From a virus: a DNA stretch of 64,000 nucleotides. The position numbers and the translations under genes were made by a program. Position 1 is the stretch's first letter. The number at the start of each line of letters is the position of its first letter. Under the pieces are notes generated by a model. That model ran no database searches. It was not told the DNA's origin and worked only from the letters and a program-made list of their open reading frames with translations. Shown piece by piece: positions 16,023 to 24,386 of the stretch. Location of the stretch: positions 1-64,000 of IMG/VR virus record IMGVR_UViG_3300045919_000097; one strand, 5' to 3'.

Positions 16023-17288
16023 ATGTCTCTGCTTCTTGCCGTACAGGGGGCAGTAACCCCTTCTGCATCAGTTGCAGTAACTGAAGGCGCTGACACTCTA
16101 GCCGCAAGAGTTGGCCCCGTAGTAGCATTTAGCAGTGCCAATACTGACGGTGTGGACGTACTGGCTGCAAGCGTTTCGGTAGTTAGTGCAAGCGTAAATT
16201 TCAGTTCAGCAACAACAGACGGTGCTGATGTCCTGGCGGCATCGGTATCGCCAATTGTTGCCATAAGCAGTTCCACCACAGATGGTGCAGACGTATTAGC
16301 ATCTGCTGTATCGCCAATTGCTGCCGGTAGCGTTTCTGTCACTGACGGTTCCGATGTATTGTTATCAGCGGTATCGCCAATTGTCAATCTGAGCAGTTCC
16401 ACCGCGGATGGGGCTGATGTACTAGCTAGCAACGTATCGCCTGTTGTAGGGCTTTCTAGTGCTACTACAGACGGTGCTGACACGCTATCAAGTGCTATCG
16501 CTCCGATTATTGGGGTAACAAGTGCTACGACTGACGGTGCGGACGTACTTGCGGCGGCGGTTGACCCTGTATCTGCTGGTGCTGTATCTGTATCGGTAAG
16601 CGTTACGGACGGGTCAGACACTGCAAGCGGTGCGGTTGGGCCAATCGTTGGGGTTTCTGTAGCTACAACAGATGATGCAGATTTACTTGCCTCTTTTGTT
16701 AATACAGTAGTTGGATTTTCTAGTGCGACAACAAACGGGGCAGATGCGCTTGTTTCTAGTGTTGCACCAAGAATAGATTTTAGTTCTGCTACTACAGATG
16801 GTGCCGATACTCTATCTGCTCAAATAGACGCGACTATAGCATTGTCTAGTGCTGTCACAGATGGTGCTGACACGCTGTTAGCTAATGTTTTAGTGGGAAC
16901 AAGCCAGATAGATTTCAGCGCTTCTTGGAGCAATGGACCAGATACGCTAAGCGCACTAGTAGATCCTCAAGCACTTGGTAAGAGTCACACAGATCTTTAT
17001 ATTACACAAATGCTTGTAGATTACTACACAAAGGCATTTGACAAAAAGCCAGAGCACATACCACAGTCTTTTAACCACACAAAACCCATAAAAAGCACTG
17101 AGGTAAAAGTTGCTGAGTTGGTAAAACAAGCCAAAACCGCTCTTTTATCACAAAATGAGTATGGAGCTGCAAATGCTGTGGGCTACGCCTTAGAATATGG
17201 AGCGTTAGTGGTAGATTTTCCTGCATTCTTGAAAGAACGCAAAGAGCGAGAAGATCAAGAACTGCTACTTTTATCAACAGTTTTGTAG
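16023..17288 (+). CDS. Virion protein made of fourteen 21-residue tandem repeats
   Basis: 421 residues. Residues about 20-325 consist of some fourteen imperfect repeats of about 21 residues with the core TDGADVLAASVSPIV. Each would give one or two beta strands with an acidic turn, suggesting a beta-solenoid or stacked sandwich fibre. The last 90 residues are different: helical and charged (LVDYYTKAFDKKPEHIPQSF and on). The start four bases after the upstream stop lacks a clear ribosome-binding site and is probably coupled. It is likely a virion fibre or decoration. The identity of the repeat family is unknown. Confidence 0.55.
   Translation: MSLLLAVQGAVTPSASVAVTEGADTLAARVGPVVAFSSANTDGVDVLAASVSVVSASVNFSSATTDGADVLAASVSPIVAISSSTTDGADVLASAVSPIAAGSVSVTDGSDVLLSAVSPIVNLSSSTADGADVLASNVSPVVGLSSATTDGADTLSSAIAPIIGVTSATTDGADVLAAAVDPVSAGAVSVSVSVTDGSDTASGAVGPIVGVSVATTDDADLLASFVNTVVGFSSATTNGADALVSSVAPRIDFSSATTDGADTLSAQIDATIALSSAVTDGADTLLANVLVGTSQIDFSASWSNGPDTLSALVDPQALGKSHTDLYITQMLVDYYTKAFDKKPEHIPQSFNHTKPIKSTEVKVAELVKQAKTALLSQNEYGAANAVGYALEYGALVVDFPAFLKERKEREDQELLLLSTVL
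16068..16960 (+). repeat. About fourteen tandem 63-bp coding repeats
   Basis: Successive units read approximately [S/A]-T-T-D-G-A-D-V-L-A-A-S-V-S-P-I-V-A. They have diverged in DNA but are conserved at the DG(A/S)D core. Two units carry short insertions. The pattern indicates expansion by in-frame duplication followed by drift. Confidence 0.75.
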
Positions 17289-17296
17289 GAGTAACT

Positions 17297-17500
17297 ATGG
17301 CCTCTGAAGCAGTATCCCAACACAAGCGGATGGCAATGAACAAAAGTACTGGTCACGTTTCTCGTGTATCATCTTTTGCCAAAGGGGGTTCAACAGGAAA
17401 CCTCAAAACCGGCATAAAAGAAAATCCAATCACCGTTTCAAAAATGAACAATGGCGTCCCAGGTATGAAAAAGGGTGGCAAGACAAAAGACGGATGCTGA
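17297..17500 (+). CDS. Small basic virion-associated protein with GG motif
   Basis: 67 residues, strongly basic, with SFAKGGSTGN near residue 28 and a C-terminal MKKGGKTKDGC. The FAKGG segment belongs to the (Y/F)AxGGxV motif family that recurs in several virion proteins of this phage. A GGAGTAACT ribosome-binding site precedes the ATG. A DNA- or head-associated role is plausible but unproven. Length and composition match short uncharacterised proteins found near phage capsid genes. Confidence 0.6.
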   Translation: MASEAVSQHKRMAMNKSTGHVSRVSSFAKGGSTGNLKTGIKENPITVSKMNNGVPGMKKGGKTKDGC

Positions 17501-17503
17501 TCA

Positions 17504-17683
17504 ATGAGCGAATCTTTAGTCATTGTTCTTCACAAAAGGCGTGACGACCTAGAGCAAAGTGTATTTGAGTTTCCTCCTTCCACATGGGATGAATTTCAGA
17601 GACGTCTTGGCCAGTGGATTGAGCTGACCAATCTTATCAACGAGCTTGAGCGACTTGCACAGGAGCAAACAAATGAAAGTTAA
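17504..17683 (+). CDS. Small hypothetical protein
   Basis: 59 residues from ATG at 17504 to TAA at 17681. The product is a soluble, mostly helical acidic/basic mix (LHKRRDDLEQSVFEFPPSTWDEFQRRLG). It begins three bases after the preceding stop and overlaps the next gene by 11 nt in another frame. That tight packing is the main support for its being real. No family recognised. Confidence 0.6.
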   Translation: MSESLVIVLHKRRDDLEQSVFEFPPSTWDEFQRRLGQWIELTNLINELERLAQEQTNES

Positions 17684-17957
17684 AATCACATACATCAGTG
17701 GCCTTACTGAGACCGTAATTCAAGAGTCAGCAGCAACCCTTGAAGAATTCTGCAACATTCACTTTGGTTCTGCTTGGGAGCAGGCCAAGGAGTTTGGTGC
17801 AACGGTTGAAGAGGTTATTGAAGAAGCTGCACTTGAAGTAGAAGTCCTGCTAGGTATGTCCACAATGGATCTGGGCGCAATCAACACTGATCAAATCCAG
17901 TCTTTGACAACTGAACAGCTGTCAGCACTGAAGCCAGAAGAAATCAAGGCCCAATAA
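17673..17957 (+). CDS. Hypothetical acidic protein
   Basis: 94 residues. The ATG at 17673 is preferred because AGGAG lies seven bases before it, inside the end of the upstream gene. The product starts with a beta segment (KVKITYISGLTETVI) and continues with acidic helices (LEEFCNIHFGSAWEQAKEFGATVEEVIEEAALEVEVLLG). Function unknown. It sits in the head-assembly cluster before the co-chaperonin. Confidence 0.6.
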   Translation: MKVKITYISGLTETVIQESAATLEEFCNIHFGSAWEQAKEFGATVEEVIEEAALEVEVLLGMSTMDLGAINTDQIQSLTTEQLSALKPEEIKAQ

Positions 17958-17967
17958 GCCACCGCTA

Positions 17968-17984
17968 CAGGGCCGGTTGCCCTG
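17968..17984 (+). other. Intergenic hairpin
   Basis: CAGGGC (17968-17973) pairs perfectly with GCCCTG (17979-17984) around a 5-nt loop, in the 51-bp gap before the co-chaperonin gene. There is no T-run, so it is more likely an RNA-processing or stability element than a terminator. Confidence 0.4.
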
Positions 17985-18008
17985 CCTACATAGTGCTGAA
18001 GGAGCATC

Positions 18009-18479
18009 ATGTCATTTGCAGACTCGTTAGAAATAACAGATCAACTTCCGGGCGTAAGCCCTTTTTCTTCGACCATTGAAACCGATGGCACGATGGAAGA
18101 GTTCTTCCCCAACGCTGATCCTGGTTTTACCCCGTTTGGGTCTCGTGTTGTGGTGCAATTGCGCCGCGTCAAGAACACAACTAAGAGCGGGATTGTCCTG
18201 GCAACGTCCACCAAAGAGTCTGAAGCCTGGAATACTCAGGTTGCCAAGCTTATCAAGGTGGGTCCGCTTGCATTCAAGAAGCGTGACAGTGCCGAAGACT
18301 GGCCTGAAGGCGTTTGGGCAACACTTGGCGATTACGTTCGCGTTCCCAGATGGGGCGGTGACCGCTGGTCAGTCAGCATTGCCAAAGACGTTGAGGTCGT
18401 GTTCCTGGTCTTGAATGACCACGAACTCATTGGACGCATTGACGGTGACCCACTGAAGGTACGCGCTTATGTCCTTTAA
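18009..18479 (+). CDS. GroES-like co-chaperonin
   Basis: 156 residues with the GroES/Cpn10 fold. FGSRVVVQLRRVKNTTKSGIVLA is the first strand and mobile loop, where GroEL is contacted. KLIKVGPLAFKKRD and GDYVRVPRWGGDRWSV are the later barrel strands. A 40-residue acidic N-terminal extension and a C-terminal tail make it longer than bacterial GroES (about 97). Phage co-chaperonins (T4 gp31 type) pair with host GroEL to fold capsid protein. Its position before scaffold and capsid genes agrees. The ribosome-binding site GAAGGAG precedes the ATG. No GroEL is encoded in the window. Confidence 0.85.
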   Translation: MSFADSLEITDQLPGVSPFSSTIETDGTMEEFFPNADPGFTPFGSRVVVQLRRVKNTTKSGIVLATSTKESEAWNTQVAKLIKVGPLAFKKRDSAEDWPEGVWATLGDYVRVPRWGGDRWSVSIAKDVEVVFLVLNDHELIGRIDGDPLKVRAYVL

Positions 18480-18771
18480 GCCTGAAGACTTCGTTGAACG
18501 GATAGAGTACCACCTCTATCAAGATACCCGCATGATGGGATGCGCATTAACTATGAAAAATGGGTTTGTTGTGCATGGTTATGCGGCTTGTACTCACTTG
18601 GTCAAGTTTGATCCGCAGGTTGGGATGAAGCTCTCTCGTGAGGATGCAATGCGCAAAACTGAGGAGATTATTGGTTTCCTCGTTTTCGAGGCAGAAGCTG
18701 CTGATAACAGAAAGCTGTTGCCAATGATCAAAGATTTTATAACCGTTCTGAAGGAGAACAAAAATGCCTGA
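18469..18771 (+). CDS. N4 gp49/Sf6 gp66 family protein
   Basis: 100 residues matching the phage gp49/gp66 family (PF13876): TMKNGFVVHGYAACTHLVKFDPQVGMKLSREDAMRK, then IIGFLVFEA. Members are common near head genes or early genes of many phages, and their function is not known. The gene overlaps the co-chaperonin by 11 nt and the scaffold by 8 nt, so it is translated with them. No catalytic residues are evident. Confidence 0.75.
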   Translation: MSFKPEDFVERIEYHLYQDTRMMGCALTMKNGFVVHGYAACTHLVKFDPQVGMKLSREDAMRKTEEIIGFLVFEAEAADNRKLLPMIKDFITVLKENKNA

Positions 18772-19828
18772 AGCAACTACAATGGTTGGTGACTCAGACT
18801 TGTCTGATGCAGTCACTGATCAAGATCTTAAAACGCTTGACCGAGAGATTCAAACTCAGACCAAGACAGACGGTGACGGCGAAACAAAGACTGATGAACC
18901 CAATCAGACGTCTACCCAAAGTCAAGACAACAATGACGATGACGACGACGAAAGTTCTGCTCGTCACACCGCTGAAGAAAACGAAGCCGCTTCTGAGGAA
19001 GAGCGTGAACAGATCAGAGCACGCCGCAAGAAAGAACGCCTTGCACGGCGCCAGCACCAGAAGGATCGTTTTGAGACACTTCAGCGCACTGTTGAAAGTA
19101 CAATGGAGCAGAATCGGATGCTTCAGCAGCGTCTTGGCCAGCTTGAGCGCAGTGATCAAGCAGCTCAGATTGCACAACTTGATGATGCCATCAAAGAGTC
19201 TGAGGATCTTGTCAACCGGTTTACAAGCATTCACGCTGATGCCGTGGCCAAAAACGACGGTGTTACGGCAACACGCGCAATCCAAAGTCTACTGTCAGCT
19301 CGTGACCGCTACACTCAACTGAGTGGTGTCAAGCAGCAAATCAACCAAGCACAAAGTGCACCATCTCCGGTTGATCCTTCAGTTGCCAAGAATGCGCAGA
19401 TCTTTCATTCGCGCAACAACTGGTACAAAGGCCCACAGAGCACTGACCAAGACAGCGTCATTATGACGTCGCTTGATACCGCGGTTGCCCGCGAAGGCTT
19501 TTTGCCAAACACACCTGCATACTGGAAAGAGCTCGAAGCTCGTGCCAAGAAGTATCTTCCACACCGCTACGCTAGCGCAGATGCAGGTTCTGGTCAGCAA
19601 CCCACAAACGAAGGTGGAGAAAGTGGATACAATCAGGACGAACGTGGACCACGCTCTCCAGTTGGAGGAAGTAGTCAGCGGGGTAACTCTGGTGGACAAA
19701 CGAAAGGAGAGTTCAAGCTTTCAAAGGAACGTGTATCAGCAATGAAAGAAGCTGGTTTGTGGGATGATCCCGGAAAACGAGCTAAGCAAATTGCAGCATA
19801 CCGCAAGTACGACACTGAACAGTCTTAA
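18764..19828 (+). CDS. Putative capsid scaffolding protein
   Basis: 354 residues, very hydrophilic. It has an acidic disordered N-terminus (DDDDDESS), a central Arg/Lys/Gln-rich coiled coil (RARRKKERLARRQHQKDRFETLQ through LGQLERS) and a Gly/Ser/Gln-rich disordered part. The C-terminal basic helix (LSKERVSAMKEAGLWDDPGKRAKQIAAYRKY) is of the type scaffolds use to bind capsid protein. Composition, size and position two genes before the capsid gene support the role. It would line the procapsid interior and then leave or be cleaved. No protease gene was recognised. Confidence 0.7.
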   Translation: MPEATTMVGDSDLSDAVTDQDLKTLDREIQTQTKTDGDGETKTDEPNQTSTQSQDNNDDDDDESSARHTAEENEAASEEEREQIRARRKKERLARRQHQKDRFETLQRTVESTMEQNRMLQQRLGQLERSDQAAQIAQLDDAIKESEDLVNRFTSIHADAVAKNDGVTATRAIQSLLSARDRYTQLSGVKQQINQAQSAPSPVDPSVAKNAQIFHSRNNWYKGPQSTDQDSVIMTSLDTAVAREGFLPNTPAYWKELEARAKKYLPHRYASADAGSGQQPTNEGGESGYNQDERGPRSPVGGSSQRGNSGGQTKGEFKLSKERVSAMKEAGLWDDPGKRAKQIAAYRKYDTEQS

Positions 19829-19851
19829 ACTCAAACTTTCAAGGAAACATC

Positions 19852-20478
19852 ATGGCAACCTCCAAACCAACTCCCAAGACAGCTCGTTCCACAACTAAAT
19901 CTTCTGCTGACGATCGTGTCCGCAGAGACAAAGCTCCTACCGCACGTGGGGATCGCGGCATCGATGAAGATGCAGCACGTGCAAATCAGACCGGATTGAT
20001 CAATGACATGGACGAGTTCCAAAAGCTGCTCGCAAGTGAATTTGATCAAGTGGCGCTGCCAACGCCACCTGAAATTCCCGGATGGCATGTATGCTGGCTC
20101 ACAACCGGGTCTGCTTATGACACTGTGCAAAAACGTCAGCGGTTGGGGTATATACCCGTGACTGCGAGCGAACTGCCTGGGTTCGAGACTGGTGGAATAG
20201 CTTCTGCACAATTTGGTGGTGCTATCACTTGCAACGAGATGGTTCTGTTCAAAATCTCTTCTGACCGCTATCAGATGATGATGAACACGTTTCACAACAT
20301 CCGTCCGTTGGAAGAGGAAGAAAACATCTACGCACAAGTGCAGGAACTGTCTGGCGATACCGATAGCAAAGGCAAACCGGCAGTCCGTAAGGTCGCAGGT
20401 GACCAGGACGACGGATTCACACAGTTGGGCAAGAGCATTGAGCGTGCCAAGAATGGTATGCCCGTGTTTGCGCCTTAA
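19852..20478 (+). CDS. Hypothetical head-region protein
   Basis: 208 residues. The first 50 residues are basic and disordered (KTARSTTKSSADDRVRRDKAPTARG). The remainder is a mixed alpha/beta domain with IPGWHVCWLTTGSAYDTVQKRQ, RLGYIPVTASELPGF and LFKISSDRYQMMMNTFHNIRPLEEE. This arrangement is familiar from uncharacterised proteins between scaffold and capsid genes of related phages. A probable assembly or minor capsid component; no enzyme motif seen. CAAGGAAAC precedes the start. Confidence 0.6.
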   Translation: MATSKPTPKTARSTTKSSADDRVRRDKAPTARGDRGIDEDAARANQTGLINDMDEFQKLLASEFDQVALPTPPEIPGWHVCWLTTGSAYDTVQKRQRLGYIPVTASELPGFETGGIASAQFGGAITCNEMVLFKISSDRYQMMMNTFHNIRPLEEEENIYAQVQELSGDTDSKGKPAVRKVAGDQDDGFTQLGKSIERAKNGMPVFAP

Positions 20479-20496
20479 TCATCAAGGAGTCTCTCT

Positions 20497-21063
20497 ATGA
20501 GCGCCACAAGTGCACCCTTCGGGCTGCGTCCGTCATACCACCCTTCTGGGCTGGATCGGGCGCGCGAGTACAACATGGCCGCATCCTATGCAACGCCTAT
20601 CTACAAAGGTAGTCCCGTTGCGTTGGTCGGCAACCTGATCAATATCGCCGCATTCCAGACGGATTGGCTAGGTTCTTTTGCCGGTGTTACTTACACCGAC
20701 GTCACTGGCAAACCTACCGTGACCAATTTCTGGCCCGGTGCTTTGACTGGTGCAACGGCTATCACTGCATGGGTCTTTGATGATCCTCTGACGGTGTTTG
20801 CCATCCAGGCCAACGGTTCCATTGCAGCTAACTTGATCGGACGTCAGATTGACTTCGATTCTGGTAGCATCGCATCTGGCAGCACGTCTACTGGATTGAG
20901 CACTGCCATGGCAGCTTCTGCTGTTTTGTCAGCGACTACCCAAGGTCAGTTGTCCATTGTGGACTATGACCTCGCCCCGACCAACACTCCTGGTGATGCA
21001 TTCACCGTGCTGATGGTTCGGAATGCACGCAGCCAGATGGTTGCCAACAAGGTCTCTGTCTAA
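20497..21063 (+). CDS. Putative capsid decoration or structural protein
   Basis: 188 residues, beta-rich and low in charge. The APFGLRPSYHPSGLDRAREYNMA start, FAGVTYTDVTGKPTVTNFWP and the C-terminal VDYDLAPTNTPGDAFTVLMVRN are typical of a conserved phage virion protein encoded directly before the capsid gene. AAGGAG precedes the start. An outer head decoration role is inferred from position and composition. Confidence 0.65.
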   Translation: MSATSAPFGLRPSYHPSGLDRAREYNMAASYATPIYKGSPVALVGNLINIAAFQTDWLGSFAGVTYTDVTGKPTVTNFWPGALTGATAITAWVFDDPLTVFAIQANGSIAANLIGRQIDFDSGSIASGSTSTGLSTAMAASAVLSATTQGQLSIVDYDLAPTNTPGDAFTVLMVRNARSQMVANKVSV

Positions 21064-21074
21064 GGAGCATGACC

Positions 21075-22100
21075 ATGAAATTCTTCAAAACACTCATGGC
21101 CTCCATAGCCACCTTGTTTGCCGGCATTGGCGAACGCATTCACGCCGCCGTCTTTGGTTACATGGGAAGCATGGGACTTGTCCTGTTTGCAGCTCCCATG
21201 CGTTCCAACGACTTCCGCGCCATTGTGGAGCCTATCCTCAATGAAGCGTTTGACGGCGTGTACGACCAGCGCAAAGATGAATGGAAGCAGGTCTTTAAGG
21301 ACCGAGACGGCATTCCGCGTGCTTACCATGAAGAACCAGTAATGTACGGTTTTGGTGTTGCGCCCCAGCTGCCTGACGGCCAAGCTGTGACGTATCAGCA
21401 AGGCGGTATCCTGTTCAATCAGCGTTACTACTACCAAGTGTTTGGCCTGGCATACGCCCTGACCAAGGTCCTGGTTGAAGACGGTGATCACATCCGCATC
21501 GGTCGTATCTTTGCTGAGCATCTGGCACAATCCCTGGTTGAAACCCAGGAAACCCTGGCTGCCAACATCCTGAACCGCGCATTTACTTCCACCTTCACTG
21601 GTGGCGATGGCGTGTCTCTGGTTAGCACGGCTCACCCCATTGTGGGTGGTACGTTCAGCAATCAGTTGTCCAATGCAGCTGCACTGAGCCAGACATCTCT
21701 GGAACAGATGCTGATCCAGATCCGCAAGGCAGTTGACAACACCGGCAAGAAGATCCGTCTGGAACCCAAGAAACTTGTGGTTGCTCCTGACAACGTCTTC
21801 CAGGCTGAAGTGCTGCTCAAGTCTGTACTGCGTGCAGGCACCATGAACAACGACATCAACCCTATCAAGTCCATGGGTGTTCTCGATGGTGATGCTGCTG
21901 TTCTGAGCCGTTTGACTTCGGCTTCTGCATGGTGGATCCAAACCAACGCACCGCGTGGCCTTAGCATGCTGATGCGCCGCCGCTTGGAAAAGAGCATGGA
22001 AGGTGACTTTGAGACCGATTCGATGCGGTACAAGGCTACCATGCGCTACATTCCAGGTTGGACTGATCCACGCGCTGCTTACGGCACTCCAGGGATCTAA
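21075..22100 (+). CDS. Major capsid protein
   Basis: 341 residues. From residue 42 on (MRSNDFRAIVEPILNEAFDG, DEWKQVFKDRDGIPRAYHE, FGLAYALTKVLVEDGDH, then LVVAPDNVFQAEVLLKS) it follows the HK97-fold major capsid proteins of podoviruses. The start at ATG 21075 has AGGAG seven bases upstream; an ATG at 21069 is too close to it. This leaves about 40 N-terminal residues that are strongly hydrophobic (MKFFKTLMASIATLFAG, then GSMGLVLFAAP), which is unusual for a capsid protein. They could be a cleaved propeptide. The scaffold and decoration genes are directly upstream and a strong terminator is downstream. Confidence 0.88.
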   Translation: MKFFKTLMASIATLFAGIGERIHAAVFGYMGSMGLVLFAAPMRSNDFRAIVEPILNEAFDGVYDQRKDEWKQVFKDRDGIPRAYHEEPVMYGFGVAPQLPDGQAVTYQQGGILFNQRYYYQVFGLAYALTKVLVEDGDHIRIGRIFAEHLAQSLVETQETLAANILNRAFTSTFTGGDGVSLVSTAHPIVGGTFSNQLSNAAALSQTSLEQMLIQIRKAVDNTGKKIRLEPKKLVVAPDNVFQAEVLLKSVLRAGTMNNDINPIKSMGVLDGDAAVLSRLTSASAWWIQTNAPRGLSMLMRRRLEKSMEGDFETDSMRYKATMRYIPGWTDPRAAYGTPGI

Positions 22101-22116
22101 TCCAGTCGTCAGAACC

Positions 22117-22150
22117 AAAAGCTGCGCAGTCTCAGGGTTGCGCAGCTTTT
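22117..22150 (+). terminator. Intrinsic terminator after the capsid gene
   Basis: A perfect 12-bp inverted repeat AAAAGCTGCGCA (22117-22128) / TGCGCAGCTTTT (22139-22150) with a 10-nt loop. The A/T ends make it able to act in both directions. It would limit read-through from the highly expressed capsid gene. Confidence 0.85.
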
Positions 22151-22166
22151 CACATAGGAGCCAAAC

Positions 22167-23354
22167 ATGCTTTCAGTCACATCCGGCCCGACCATTGCGT
22201 CTGGCAACACAAATCCGGTTCAGAATGCCGAACCTGATCAAGGACCCAGCCTGACATTCCAGGGCGCTGGTCTTACTGATCCTCGTTACGTTGCCAACAT
22301 TGGCGGCGCACCTGGGACAAAAATCTATGGCCTGTATGCCAATTCTTACTTGGTCAGCACTGATGCACTTCCGGTGACTCTGGCTACCAACAAGATTGCT
22401 GCAGCCCAAGCAACAACCTTGAACGTTCCAATGACATTGGCTTCTGCGCAAACAGCTGGTGTTGCGCCTTTGATTCCAGTCCTTCCGTTTGGGTCACCTC
22501 CCATTGCGGCAAGCTTGGTGAACACCGTTGCGCTGGACTTTGGATTCACGGTTGGTAACACTGCAAGCAACAAGACTCTGACCATCCCGGCAGGTGCTTG
22601 GCGGTTCTTCTACAGCGGTCAGCGCATTTGCATTGCTGGTGCAAACGGTGCTAGTGCTGCTCCATTGTTTACCACAGTGGCTGCAGCTGTTGTGCCAGGA
22701 ACCACCACCATCACGCTGGCTGATGCTGCAACGGCAACTTCCAGCAATTGCGCCATTGGTTCTGCTCATCCAACGCTGAATGCTGTATGGCCATTTGTTC
22801 AGGCAGGTCAAAGCATCACGTTGTTTGATCCGACTCAAGGTATCTGCCGCGCGGTGTCTGTGGTTGGTATTGCAGGTTCTACTGCTGGTAACTACACTGT
22901 TCGTGGATACGACGTGTGGGGTGTTCCAATGACTGAAGTGCTTGCTTTTGCTGGTGGTGCAACTACTGTCAGCGGAAAGAAAGCCTTCAAGCACATTGTC
23001 AGCGTGACGCCTTCAGTGTCTTCTGCCAACAGTATTGCCGTGGGTACTCTGGATGTCATTGGGATCAACTTCCGAGCTGACTTCTGGGAATACATGGACA
23101 TCTTCATGGCTGGATCGTTTGTGACAGCAAGTACTGGATGGACTGTGGCTGACGTTTCAACGCCGACTGGAACAACCGGCGACGTGCGTGGAACTTATGC
23201 ACTGCAGACTGCGTCAAACTTTGACGGCACCGTGGCCAACTGGCCTACCAGCCGCCGGTTGGCAATGTTCAGTTCGCTGCCAATTTTCAACAGCATCAAT
23301 GCAACCAACTTGAACTTTGCATCGCTGTTTGGCAACACTCAGTTTGCTGGTTAA
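22167..23354 (+). CDS. Probable virion structural protein
   Basis: 395 residues, beta-rich, Ala/Thr/Gly-dominated, with few charges. Segments such as LTDPRYVANIGGAPGTKIYGLYAN, FVQAGQSITLFDPTQGICRAVSV and VRGYDVWGVPMTEVLAFAGG suggest stacked beta domains of a head or connector decoration protein. ATAGGAG precedes the start, just after the terminator. No known family was identified by eye. Its position directly after the capsid gene and its composition support a structural role. Confidence 0.6.
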   Translation: MLSVTSGPTIASGNTNPVQNAEPDQGPSLTFQGAGLTDPRYVANIGGAPGTKIYGLYANSYLVSTDALPVTLATNKIAAAQATTLNVPMTLASAQTAGVAPLIPVLPFGSPPIAASLVNTVALDFGFTVGNTASNKTLTIPAGAWRFFYSGQRICIAGANGASAAPLFTTVAAAVVPGTTTITLADAATATSSNCAIGSAHPTLNAVWPFVQAGQSITLFDPTQGICRAVSVVGIAGSTAGNYTVRGYDVWGVPMTEVLAFAGGATTVSGKKAFKHIVSVTPSVSSANSIAVGTLDVIGINFRADFWEYMDIFMAGSFVTASTGWTVADVSTPTGTTGDVRGTYALQTASNFDGTVANWPTSRRLAMFSSLPIFNSINATNLNFASLFGNTQFAG

Positions 23355-23375
23355 AGTGTCCAGGAGACTTTCCAC

Positions 23376-24386
23376 ATGGCTACAGCACCGACTACATCGG
23401 GCACTGTTGGTACAACTGTTTTTGACGTCACAACGCTCATAGAGCATGGGTTTCGTCGGGCAGGCAAGTTGCCGTCTACAGTGTCAGGTGAGTTGTTGCT
23501 GGCAGCCAAGGAAAGTCTCTTTCTTTTTCTGACATCACTTGTCAGCCAAGGCGTCAGCCTTTGGTGCATCAAGAAAAGTGTCATTCCGCTTGTCATAAAC
23601 CAGCTTCAGTATGGTCTCCCACCAGGTGCCACAAACATCCTGGGATTGAGTTACCGCACTGATACCACACTTACACCTGCAAGTTCCATTTCAGGTGCTG
23701 GTTACAGTGGACAGTTCTTTGCTTCTGCGGTTATCCCCACAAACGTCCAGATCAAGCTGGCAGTGGCCGCAACTCCACAACTTGTGGTCGAATATTCAAA
23801 CGACAACATCACTTGGACGCAGGTTGCTGCCTTCGACTACCAGCAGTCTCAGCTGCCCGCAGGAACCTCTCTGGCTGAAGACATTGAGAACTCAGCTTCT
23901 GCGACTTACTGGCGCGTCAGAGATACATCTGGGACCCTAGCTACGTTGTCCTCAATAGTCTTTAGTAACGCACCTTCTGAGATCCCGATGACTGCGTTCA
24001 ATCGGGACGATTACTACAGCCTGCCCAACAAGACATTCCAATCCAGCCGAAGCCTTCAGTACTGGTTTGACAAGCAAATCAACCCAGTTTTGTGGTTGTG
24101 GCCAGTGCCAAATACACCAGATCAGATTGTGGCGCAATACCAACGCCAGATCCAAGATATTGGAACCTTCACAAATACTGTTGAGGCTCCACAACGCTGG
24201 TACGAGTACATCACCTGTGAAATGGCAGTACGCTGCGCACTTGAAATGCCTCCGGCAGAATTGCCACAAGGGCGTCTTGAGTACCTGACCGTAATGGCAT
24301 CTACGCAACTTGATATTGCAGCAGCTGGTGAAACTGATGGGGCTCCAATAAAGATCCAGCCAAACCTTAGGGGATACACAAGATGA
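23376..24386 (+). CDS. Head-tail connector/neck protein (adaptor-like)
   Basis: 336 residues. The start (TTVFDVTTLIEHGFRRAGKLPSTVSGELLLAAKESLFLFLTS) and the later DYYSLPNKTFQSSRSLQYWFDKQINPVLWLWPVPN belong to a widespread podovirus particle protein related to tail-tubular A/adaptor proteins. A beta insertion (about residues 105-190) with YWRVRD resembles a sugar-binding or Ig-like domain. It overlaps the next gene by 4 nt. A separate DUF6682 adaptor is encoded at 34883, so this one may sit on the head side of the neck. The role is inferred from similarity of pattern. Confidence 0.6.
   Translation: MATAPTTSGTVGTTVFDVTTLIEHGFRRAGKLPSTVSGELLLAAKESLFLFLTSLVSQGVSLWCIKKSVIPLVINQLQYGLPPGATNILGLSYRTDTTLTPASSISGAGYSGQFFASAVIPTNVQIKLAVAATPQLVVEYSNDNITWTQVAAFDYQQSQLPAGTSLAEDIENSASATYWRVRDTSGTLATLSSIVFSNAPSEIPMTAFNRDDYYSLPNKTFQSSRSLQYWFDKQINPVLWLWPVPNTPDQIVAQYQRQIQDIGTFTNTVEAPQRWYEYITCEMAVRCALEMPPAELPQGRLEYLTVMASTQLDIAAAGETDGAPIKIQPNLRGYTR

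Noticed and set aside
21060-22118. Long open frame antisense to the capsid gene (352 codons)
   Set aside because: It exactly shadows the capsid gene, has no phage-like motif, no ribosome-binding site and no place in the transcription plan. It results from codon bias.
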